Below, in pieces: positions 52,235-59,689 of a DNA stretch of 64,000 bases. The DNA is from Saccharospirillum alexandrii_A. Lineage in GTDB: Bacteria > Pseudomonadota > Gammaproteobacteria > Pseudomonadales > Natronospirillaceae. The notes under the pieces are model-generated. The model made no database searches and was not told the origin of the DNA. It was given only the letters and a program-made list of their open reading frames with translations. The stretch is from NCBI RefSeq assembly GCF_043641555.1, contig NZ_JBHZRJ010000006.1, forward strand, positions 124,001 to 188,000, in the 5' to 3' direction. Numbering within the stretch: position 1 is the stretch's first letter; each line of letters opens with the position of its first letter. Position numbers and translations under genes: made by a program.

Positions 52235-52496
52235 CGCGATGATGCCCGGATACAAAGGCCAGTGCGTGTGTCACGGCCTTTTCAACCTCGGTTTCCATTG
52301 CATGCTGCTCCTGCACCGACAGATAAAACGCCATGTCCACCGAAAAACGGTAATAGCGAGCCGGTAGCTGATTCAGTGCCACACAAGCGATGTCGGCAAG
52401 TTCGTTTTCCGGTTTGCCATCGGCTTCCAACCGGCCTTTCAAGTCATCGATCACCAGCTTTTCGTAATAATTGGCGATTTGAGTGTCTATGGTCAT
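52224..52496 (-). CDS. ComFB-family small protein
   Basis: 90 aa from the ATG at 52496, which has GGAGG 8-9 bases upstream; an in-frame extension to 52553 lacks a site. The pattern IANYYEKLVIDDL ... DIACVALNQLPARYYR matches the late-competence ComFB family, a helical domain; some cyanobacterial members are reported to bind cyclic dinucleotides. Cys-containing DIACVALNQLP is the most diagnostic stretch. Its 3' end overlaps glgP by 11 bases, which suggests joint control of glycogen breakdown, possibly through a cyclic dinucleotide; that link is inference. Confidence 0.8.
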   Translation of the reverse strand: MTIDTQIANYYEKLVIDDLKGRLEADGKPENELADIACVALNQLPARYYRFSVDMAFYLSVQEQHAMETEVEKAVTHALAFVSGHHRDDE

Positions 52497-52564
52497 GCGC
52501 GTGCCTCCGAATATCGTGCTCTGAAGCCTAGACGAAAATACACCAACCGACACGGACCGCCGTT

Positions 52565-54805
52565 TTATTCAACCTCAATACTGGCAACACTCTGGAACCC
52601 GCGAGGCAACTTGTTGCCCCGACGGCCGCGCTCACCCAGATAGTGCTCAAGGTCAGCGCCCTTGAGTTTCAGCTTGCGCTTGCCGGAGTGAATGACCAGG
52701 GTGTTGTCGCTGCCCAGAACCACGGCGCCGATCATGAATTCTTCATGCTCAGCCGCACGAGCGGCCGGAATGTTGATGATCTTGTTTCCCTTGCCTTTGG
52801 CCAGCTCCGGCAAATCGCGCACCGGGAACACGAGCAAGCGCCCTTCGTTGCTAACGGCTGCCAGGTAGTCGGTTTCCCGCTGATGCACAACCGCCGGGGC
52901 CAGTACCCGGGCGTTTTTCGGCAGGCTCAATACCGCCTTGCCCGCCTTGTTTTTGCTGACCATGTCTTCAAAGCGGCCAATAAACCCATAACCGGCATCG
53001 GACGCCAGCAGGTATTGCTGGTTCGGTTCGTCGATCAGCAAGCCACGCATTTCGGCGCCCGGTGGCGGACTGACACGACCGGAAATCGGCTCACCCTGCC
53101 CCCGTGCGGACGGCAACGCATGAGTTGCCAGGGTGTAGGACCGGCCGGTCGAGTCGAGCAACACTGTGGGCTGATTGCTCTTGCCCGGTGCACTGAAGGC
53201 AAACGCATCACCCGCCTTGTAGCTGAGGTTTACGCCATCAATGTCGTGTCCCTTGGCAGCCCGGATCCAGCCTTTTTGCGACAGCACGACTGTCACCGGC
53301 TCAGAAGGCAATACTTCGGTTTCGTTGAACGCCTGGGCTTCTTCGCGCTGGACCCGTTGCGTGCGACGCTCGTCGCCAAAGGTATCGGCATCGGCCATGA
53401 TCTCTTTCTTGATCAGGGTACGCATGCGCGTTGCCGAGCCGAGGGTTTTCTCGATCTTGTCGCGTTCGGCGGCCAGTTCATCCTGTTCACCGCGAATCTT
53501 GAACTCTTCCAGCTTGGCCAGTTGCCGCAATTTCAATTCAAGAATGGCTTCAGCCTGAACGTCACTCAACTTGAAACGGCTCATCAGTTCTTGCTTGGGC
53601 TCGTCCTCGGTGCGAATGATGTGGATGACTTCATCGATGTTCAGATAAGCGATCAGCAAGCCATCGAGGATGTGCAGCCGGGCGATGACTTTGTCGAGCC
53701 GGTGCTGCAGACGACGGCGAACCGTTGTGGTTCTGAAGGTCAGCCATTCACTCAGAATATGCGTCAGGGATTTAACCTGGGGCCGGCCATCGGTCCCAAT
53801 CATGTTCAGGTTGATGCGGATGGTTTTTTCCAGATCGGTGGTCGCGAACAGGTGGTTCATGACCGCATCGACATCAACCCGATTGCTGCGCGGTTCTATC
53901 ACCAGGCGCGTCGGGTTTTCGTGGTCGGATTCATCGCGCAGGTCGACCACCATAGGCAGTTTCTTGACCTGCATCTGGTGAGCGATCTGCTCCAGTATTT
54001 TGGATCCGGAGACCTGATAGGGCAGCTCGGTTATGACGATATCGCCACCTTCGGTGCCATACCGGGCCCGAACCTTTACGGTGCCCCGGCCGGTTTCGTA
54101 GATTTTTTGCAGGTCGGCCGTTGGGGTGATCAATTCACCACCGGTCGGGAAATCTGGCCCCTTGATGTGCATCATCACGTCGGCCAGCGAGGCATCCGGG
54201 GAGTCGAGCAGGTGAATGCACGCCGCGGCGACTTCGCGGATGTTGTGCGGCGGTATGTCCGTTGCCATACCGACAGCAATACCGGTTGTGCCGTTCAGCA
54301 GAATGTGCGGTAAGCGTGCTGGCAACACCGAGGGTTCGTCCAGTGTGCCGTCGAAGTTGGGCACCCAGTCGACGGTGCCCTGGCCGAGTTCATCGAGCAG
54401 CAGGCCGGCATGGGCGTGCAGTCTCGATTCGGTATAGCGCATGGCGGCGAAGGATTTCGGGTCGTCCGGCGCGCCCCAGTTGCCCTGACCATCGACCAGC
54501 GGGTACCGGTAGGAGAACGATTGCGCCATCAGCACCATGGCTTCGTAACAGGCGCTGTCACCGTGCGGGTGGTATTTACCCAGCACGTCACCCACGGTAC
54601 GGGCGGATTTTTTGTATTTGGAGGTGCTTTTCAGCCCCAGTTCACTCATCGCATAGATGATGCGGCGTTGCACGGGCTTGAGGCCATCGCCCAGGTGGGG
54701 CAAGGCCCGGTCCAGAATGACGTACATGGAATAGTCCAGATACGCCTTTTCGCTAAACTGGCTGAGCGACAGGTGCTCGATGTATTCGCCGGATTGTTCA
54801 GTCAT
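52565..54805 (-). CDS. parC: DNA topoisomerase IV subunit A
   Basis: 746 aa. Decatenates daughter chromosomes with ParE. Winged-helix/tower region with catalytic Tyr124 in AAMRYTESRL; the quinolone-determining segment reads GKYHPHGDSACYEAM with Ser84 and Glu88, the drug-sensitive residues by E. coli analogy. C-terminal pinwheel (from about 490) has shortened blades, including QKGWIRAAKGHDID, as expected for ParC rather than GyrA. parE is not adjacent. The 68 bases to comFB contain nothing notable. Confidence 0.95.
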   Translation of the reverse strand: MTEQSGEYIEHLSLSQFSEKAYLDYSMYVILDRALPHLGDGLKPVQRRIIYAMSELGLKSTSKYKKSARTVGDVLGKYHPHGDSACYEAMVLMAQSFSYRYPLVDGQGNWGAPDDPKSFAAMRYTESRLHAHAGLLLDELGQGTVDWVPNFDGTLDEPSVLPARLPHILLNGTTGIAVGMATDIPPHNIREVAAACIHLLDSPDASLADVMMHIKGPDFPTGGELITPTADLQKIYETGRGTVKVRARYGTEGGDIVITELPYQVSGSKILEQIAHQMQVKKLPMVVDLRDESDHENPTRLVIEPRSNRVDVDAVMNHLFATTDLEKTIRINLNMIGTDGRPQVKSLTHILSEWLTFRTTTVRRRLQHRLDKVIARLHILDGLLIAYLNIDEVIHIIRTEDEPKQELMSRFKLSDVQAEAILELKLRQLAKLEEFKIRGEQDELAAERDKIEKTLGSATRMRTLIKKEIMADADTFGDERRTQRVQREEAQAFNETEVLPSEPVTVVLSQKGWIRAAKGHDIDGVNLSYKAGDAFAFSAPGKSNQPTVLLDSTGRSYTLATHALPSARGQGEPISGRVSPPPGAEMRGLLIDEPNQQYLLASDAGYGFIGRFEDMVSKNKAGKAVLSLPKNARVLAPAVVHQRETDYLAAVSNEGRLLVFPVRDLPELAKGKGNKIINIPAARAAEHEEFMIGAVVLGSDNTLVIHSGKRKLKLKGADLEHYLGERGRRGNKLPRGFQSVASIEVE

Positions 54806-55251
54806 TCGATGGGTTCGCCTTAACAGGGTACGCGGTTCTGGGAGGCACCCCGGGATCAGTAGGATCAGACCGGTGTCGGTTTAAACTGGCGCAAGTGTCG
54901 CAATTTCAACCGCTTATGACAATCAGGCATGGGTTTGCGAGGAAACCGCAGAGCTGTCAACTGACCGGCATAACCTGTTGCCGGAGCCTTTGGGCTCTTA
55001 TGATTCTGTGGCAAACTGGAAAAAAGCTAGGTTACTTTGTCTACTGAGCCAAAATGCCGTGCCAGCTACCAAGTCTACCTCTCCGGGGCCGGGCGGGGTG
55101 CCGCCCACTCAACCCATCCATGGGGCCTAGACTGCAGCATCCATGCTGCAGACTACCCCGGACAGCTAGACTTGGTAGCTGGCACTTGGCTTGGTGGTAT
55201 AACTGGCCATTTAAAAAAACACTCAAGAATAACCATAAAAAGGAAACAGGC
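54806..55251. other. Intergenic region between parC and the acylase gene
   Basis: 446 bases between divergent genes. The middle (about 54840-55040) presumably carries both promoters; no ORF or RNA is recognised there. The right half contains palindromic element copy 3 (55059-55185), which would be transcribed in the leader of the acylase gene, then AAGGA before its start. Confidence 0.5.
55059..55185. repeat. Palindromic intergenic element, copy 3
   Basis: 30-bp arms at 55059-55088 and 55156-55185 are identical at 28/30 (GTGCCAGCTACCAAGTCTA, then CCGGGG), and homology resumes outside as AGCCAA after a 6-base gap. The core has an extra GGGCGG/CCGCCC hairpin and then the family signature CCATGGGGCCTAGACTGCAG and CATCCATGCTGCAGACT, almost identical to copy 4 beyond the other end of the acylase gene. 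Confidence 0.82.
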
Positions 55252-57657
55252 ATGGCCGTATCGCGCCCTATTCGATGGATTTTCAGGACCTTGCTACTGC
55301 TGCTGGTCCTGGCGGCAGGCGGTATCGCCTGGCTCTGGTGGCAGTTAAACGGCAGCCTGGCGCCGCTGGAAGGGAGTCATCCGATGCCCGGGTTAAATGC
55401 CGGGGTCCGGATTGAACGCGATGCCCAGGGTATTCCGACGATTTATGCCCAGAACCGGCCCGACAGTGCCTATGCATTGGGCGTGTTGCATGCCCAGGAG
55501 CGCTTTTTCCAGATGGATCTGTTGCGTCGCAATTCAGCCGGTGAACTGTCTGAACTGGTCGGTGAGGCGGCACTGAGCTACGACCAGAGCATTCGTGTCC
55601 ATCAGTTCCGTAAACGGGGCGAACGGGCCGTTGCTGCTCTGAAGCGTCCGGAGTTATTACGGTTGAATGCCTATACCGCCGGTGTCAACGCTGGCCTTGC
55701 AGCACTCGATAGCCCGCCTTTTGAATATCGCCTGTTGCAAATCCAGCCGCGCGAGTGGCAGCCGGCTGACAGCATGCTGGCGTTGTACAGCATGTATCTG
55801 GATCTTCAGCCACAATGGAATGAGCGCGAGCGCTCTCTGGCGGTGATGGAAGATTTACTGCCGACCGATTGGTTTGCGTTCCTGACCCCGGCAGGCGGCG
55901 AGTGGGATTCGCCGGTGCACGGCGAGGCCTATCAGTGGGCGCCGTTTTTCCCCGAACAACCATTGGCGGAGCTACAGGCGCCGCAAGAGCTGGCCTCAAT
56001 GGCCGGTCAGACTCCCTGGCAGTACCGTGACACCGTAGAGCTCGGTTCCAACAACTGGTCTGTCTCCGGTGAGCTGACGGGGTACGAGGCGGGTATGGTG
56101 GCCGATGACATGCATCTGGGCCTGAGCGTGCCCAACATCTGGTATCGGGCCAGCTGGACTGTTGCCGGGGCTAACCGTCGCATCACCGGCGCCACGCTAC
56201 CCGGCGCTCCGGCCATGGTGGTTGGCTCGAACGAGCACATCGCCTGGGGTTTTACCAATTCGAACGGCGATTTTCACGACACCATTGTTCTGCAAACCAA
56301 TGCGGAAGAATCGGAATACCTGACACCGGATGGCTGGCAGCCTTTTACCGTCGACAATGAGGTCGTTCAGGTAAAAGGCGGCGAATCAGTAACCGTGGCG
56401 GTTAAGTCAACGCGCTGGGGGCCGGTCATCGGCACCGATCATTTCGGTAATATGCTGGCCATGCGCTGGGTGGCCCATGATCCGGAAGGCGCCAATCTGG
56501 ACCTGACCAAGATGGAAACCGCCGATACGGTTTATGATGCACTGACTGTCGCGGCAACCTCAGGAGTTCCCGGGCAAAACCTGAATGTGGTAGACGTGCG
56601 CGGCAACCAGGCCTGGACCATTATGGGCCGCCTGCCACGCCGCTTCGGGTTTACCGAGGCGGGCATTTCGCCGACGGAACCCGCGGACTGGTCATCGGGC
56701 GAGCTGGGCTGGAACGGCTATTTAAGCCCGTCTGAGTTCCCGCACATTGTGAACCCGGAAGATGGCAGAATCTGGACAGCCAATGCCCGCATTGTATCCG
56801 ATGAGCTGTTGGACCTGGTCGGCCGCAGTGACTACGCCCTGGGTGCGCGTCAGCAACAAATAGAGAAAGGACTGTTTGCCCGGGAACAGTTCACCGAGCA
56901 GGACTTTCTGGATATTGCGCTGGATGACCGTGCGTTCTTCCTGCAACGCTGGCAGCGACTGCTGCTGGCTGTGCTTGAGAATGATGACAGTCCGGGGTCG
57001 GCCGAACGCTCTGAATTGGCTGCGTACGTGGCTCAGTGGGAGGGACGTGCCAGCAAAACCTCGGTTGGGTATCTGGCCGTGAAGCGCTTCAGGGAGCGCG
57101 CAATCGATCACACCGTGGGGGCGATCTATCGCCAGCTCGACAGTGCCAGTAACGTGTTCTGGCCGGAGCGTGTGGACAATTTTCTGGAATACCCGGTCTG
57201 GGCGCTGGTGACGCAGCAACCGGAGCACCATCTGCCATTGGGCTATGACGACTGGGATGATTTCATGCTGTCGATGGTTGATGAAACCCTGGCGATCATG
57301 ACGGCCGATGGCGAGCCGCTGGCCGACCAGACCTGGGGCAAGGCCAATACCTTGTCGATACGACACCCGCTGAGCGGTGCGGTGCCGCTGCTGTCTCGCT
57401 GGCTCGATATGCCGGAAGAGCCCATGGATGGCGATACTTACATGCCGCGTGTGCAACGTACCAGTAATGGTGCATCGGAGCGCATGGTGGTCGCGCCGGG
57501 CCAGGAGGAAAACGGAATCTTTCACATGCCGGTCGGCCAGAGCGGCCACCCGATGTCACCCTACTACGATCGCGGTCATCGCGACTGGGTTGAAGGACGC
57601 CCGAGCCGGTTCATGCCCGGGCCAACCCAGTGGCGCATGACGCTGGAGCCGATGTGA
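55252..57657 (+). CDS. Penicillin acylase family N-terminal nucleophile hydrolase
   Basis: 801 aa from the ATG at 55252 (AAGGA 6-9 bases upstream); the open frame extends left through the repeat but that part is not family-like. An N-terminal membrane segment/signal (WIFRTLLLLLVLAAGGIAWLWW) leads to the alpha chain (GVRIERDAQGIPTIYAQNRPDSAYALGVLHAQERFFQMDLLRR). Self-cleavage would expose Ser266 in LGSNNWSVSG, the catalytic nucleophile; beta-chain features include HLGLSVPNIWYRA, GATLPGAPAMVVGSNEHIAWGFTN, and the GQSGHPMSPYYDRGHRDW end. Family members hydrolyse penicillins, acyl-homoserine lactones or other N-acyl amides in the periplasm; substrate cannot be told. Flanked on both sides by copies of the same palindromic element. 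Confidence 0.88.
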   Translation: MAVSRPIRWIFRTLLLLLVLAAGGIAWLWWQLNGSLAPLEGSHPMPGLNAGVRIERDAQGIPTIYAQNRPDSAYALGVLHAQERFFQMDLLRRNSAGELSELVGEAALSYDQSIRVHQFRKRGERAVAALKRPELLRLNAYTAGVNAGLAALDSPPFEYRLLQIQPREWQPADSMLALYSMYLDLQPQWNERERSLAVMEDLLPTDWFAFLTPAGGEWDSPVHGEAYQWAPFFPEQPLAELQAPQELASMAGQTPWQYRDTVELGSNNWSVSGELTGYEAGMVADDMHLGLSVPNIWYRASWTVAGANRRITGATLPGAPAMVVGSNEHIAWGFTNSNGDFHDTIVLQTNAEESEYLTPDGWQPFTVDNEVVQVKGGESVTVAVKSTRWGPVIGTDHFGNMLAMRWVAHDPEGANLDLTKMETADTVYDALTVAATSGVPGQNLNVVDVRGNQAWTIMGRLPRRFGFTEAGISPTEPADWSSGELGWNGYLSPSEFPHIVNPEDGRIWTANARIVSDELLDLVGRSDYALGARQQQIEKGLFAREQFTEQDFLDIALDDRAFFLQRWQRLLLAVLENDDSPGSAERSELAAYVAQWEGRASKTSVGYLAVKRFRERAIDHTVGAIYRQLDSASNVFWPERVDNFLEYPVWALVTQQPEHHLPLGYDDWDDFMLSMVDETLAIMTADGEPLADQTWGKANTLSIRHPLSGAVPLLSRWLDMPEEPMDGDTYMPRVQRTSNGASERMVVAPGQEENGIFHMPVGQSGHPMSPYYDRGHRDWVEGRPSRFMPGPTQWRMTLEPM

Positions 57658-57691
57658 CTGTGACTCGGCTTTATCTTGGTGCCTGAAATCC

Positions 57692-57804
57692 GCGCCAGAC
57701 GAAGGGTATGCCTATTAGGGGTCGGCGTGAACCCGTCCATGGGGCCTAGACTGCAGCATCCATGCTGCAGACTCCCCCTAATTGGCATACCCAACGTCAA
57801 GCGC
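57692..57804. repeat. Palindromic intergenic element, copy 4
   Basis: 30-bp arms at 57692-57721 and 57775-57804 match at 25/30 (central GGGTATGCC and ATTAGGGG). The 53-bp core carries CCGTCCATGGGGCCTAGACT and GCAGCATCCATGCTGCAGAC. It fills most of the 202-base gap between the convergent acylase and hemE genes, so it may act as a bidirectional terminator. Confidence 0.82.
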
Positions 57805-57859
57805 TCATCTGGTTGCAAAACTTTAGTATTCCAAACTTCTATTTGTTGCGTAGATGAGC

Positions 57860-58924
57860 TCAGCGATGATACTTAGGGCTTAGTTCAACCACAGCCTCAA
57901 CAAAAGCCCCGGCATGCTCAGGATCAACAAACTGGTGAATACCGTGACCTAGGTTGAACACATGGCCTGAACCTTTGCCATATTCCGCCAGAATGCGCTC
58001 GACTTCGGTCCGAATTCCGTCCGGTGAGGCATAGAGCACTGAGGGGTCCATATTGCCTTGCAACGCAACCTGCTCGCCAACGCGCGTACGGGCATCCGCC
58101 AATGAAGTCGTCCAGTCCAGACCCAGCGCATCGGCGCCAGACGCCGCAATCGATTCCAGCCACTGCCCCCCGCCTTTGGTAAAGAGGATTACCGGCACTC
58201 TGCGGCCCTGATGGGTCCGTTTCAGGCCTTTAACGATGCGAGTCATATAATCCAGCGAGAAGGTCGGATAGACCGTGTGACCAAGCACACCGCCCCAAGT
58301 ATCGAATATTTGCACGGCCTGTGCCCCGGCTTCGATCTGGGCATTCAGGTAGTCGGTCACAGAGTCGGCCAGGCGGGTCAGCAGCGCATGCAGGGTTTCC
58401 GGGTCGTTGTACAGCATGGCTTTGATGTGACGGAAATCCTTGGAGCTGCCACCTTCGATCATGTAGGTCGCCAGTGTCCAGGGGCTACCGGAAAAACCGA
58501 TCAGCGGCACCCGGCCGTTCAGGGCACCGCGAATGGTGCTGACGGCATTCATCACATAACCCAGATCACTGGCCATATCGGGTTGATGCAGTGCCTCTAC
58601 ATCCGCCATGGAACGGACGGTACGTTCAAAGCGCGGGCCTTCACCCGTCTCGAAATAGAGCCCGAGACCCATGGCATCGGGAATGGTCAGAATGTCGGAA
58701 AATAGGATGGCGGCATCCAGCGGGTACCGCTCCAGCGGCTGCAAGGTGACCTCGCAGGCAAAATCGGCGTTCTTGCACAGGCTGAGGAAATCACCCGCTT
58801 CGGCCCGCGAAGCCCGGTACTCCGGCAAATACCGCCCGGCCTGGCGCATCATCCAGACCGGCGTACGGTCGGTGGGTTCACGCATCAGGGCGCGCAGGAA
58901 GCGGTCGTTGGTCAGTTCAGCCAT
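57860..58924 (-). CDS. hemE: Uroporphyrinogen decarboxylase
   Basis: 354 aa. Converts uroporphyrinogen III to coproporphyrinogen III. Signature PVWMMRQAGRYLPEYRASR (about 22-40) with the substrate-contacting Arg residues, ILFSDILTIPDAMGL (about 79), GFSGSPWTLATYMIEGGSSKDF (about 144), IFDTWGGVLG and LGHGIHQFVDPEHAGAFVEAV at the end. AGGAT precedes the ATG. Separated from the hemCDXY operon by about 10 kb and facing the same way. Confidence 0.96.
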   Translation of the reverse strand: MAELTNDRFLRALMREPTDRTPVWMMRQAGRYLPEYRASRAEAGDFLSLCKNADFACEVTLQPLERYPLDAAILFSDILTIPDAMGLGLYFETGEGPRFERTVRSMADVEALHQPDMASDLGYVMNAVSTIRGALNGRVPLIGFSGSPWTLATYMIEGGSSKDFRHIKAMLYNDPETLHALLTRLADSVTDYLNAQIEAGAQAVQIFDTWGGVLGHTVYPTFSLDYMTRIVKGLKRTHQGRRVPVILFTKGGGQWLESIAASGADALGLDWTTSLADARTRVGEQVALQGNMDPSVLYASPDGIRTEVERILAEYGKGSGHVFNLGHGIHQFVDPEHAGAFVEAVVELSPKYHR

Positions 58925-59050
58925 GGGGTGAGATCCTGTAGAAAAAGTGGGCGCATTATACGCATAGCGGCCGTCACTGACGAATTCAGGCGTTCATCTT
59001 TGGTGTTACACTGACAGGCATATTTTCAAGACATTGATGAAGGAGCCCGC

Positions 59051-59665
59051 GTGAACTTTCTGGGCCACTGGCTGTTTTCAGACCCAACCCCCGACGCCCT
59101 GATCGGCTCACTCTGGCCCGACTTCGCCAGAAGACCTGACCCGAACACCGTTTCAGAAGAGTTTTTGATTCATTTCGACCGGCACCAGGCCATCGACAAG
59201 CTAACTGATACCACTCCGTTGCTAGAACCCCTGCGAGTGGCCTTGCGACCCAAACTGCGCAAGACCACGCCTATTGTTGTGGATATGTTGATTGATCATC
59301 ACCTGGCGAAGCATTGGTCCGATTACCATGAACAACCACTCTCTGAGTTCACTCAACTTCGATACCGGCAATCAAGAGATTTCAACCTATTGGACCTTCC
59401 TGAAAAGTTAGAGCGCACACTTTATTGGATGGAGGAAGACGACTGGTTGTCTGGTTACAGAGAGCCAGAAAACCTGGTGAGAGCGCTAGGTGGAATGTCC
59501 AGAAGAATAAGGTTTAAAGATTCAATGCAAGCCTCTGGGTTTTGGGCAATTGACCAGATTTCTCTACACGCTAGAAGTGTTCACGAGTATTTAACGAGCT
59601 TGGTTCAGACAATAGAGGCAGATACTAAGCTCCACTGCTCACCCAATACAATTAGTATCAAGTGA
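59051..59665 (+). CDS. acpH: AcpH-like acyl carrier protein phosphodiesterase (DUF479)
   Basis: 204 aa from a GTG with AAGGAG 5-7 bases upstream. MNFLGHWLFSDPTPDALIGSLWPDF and VDMLIDHHLAKHW fit the family that removes the phosphopantetheine group from holo-ACP (metal-binding Asp/His positions in LWPDF and DMLIDHHLA). Members are usually about 193-195 aa; the C-terminal tail here is slightly longer. From about 59370 the third-position composition becomes A+T-rich, matching the lipoprotein gene beyond rather than the genes before, which hints at a recombination or import boundary inside the gene. Confidence 0.8.
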   Translation: MNFLGHWLFSDPTPDALIGSLWPDFARRPDPNTVSEEFLIHFDRHQAIDKLTDTTPLLEPLRVALRPKLRKTTPIVVDMLIDHHLAKHWSDYHEQPLSEFTQLRYRQSRDFNLLDLPEKLERTLYWMEEDDWLSGYREPENLVRALGGMSRRIRFKDSMQASGFWAIDQISLHARSVHEYLTSLVQTIEADTKLHCSPNTISIK

Positions 59666-59689
59666 GCAGTCGTGCTTTCTAAAGATCTA

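Noticed and set aside
52643..54313. 556-codon open frame antisense to parC
   Set aside because: A shadow of a GC-rich gene on the opposite strand; composition is unlike a real protein and parC is certain.
55054..55251. N-terminal extension of the acylase through the repeat
   Set aside because: Encodes repeat-derived residues; the ATG at 55252 has AAGGA and starts a membrane signal.
8446..57804. CRISPR array or IS ends as explanation of the palindromes
   Set aside because: The copies are dispersed, have no regular spacers, carry no transposase gene and differ in their terminal arms, so neither fits.
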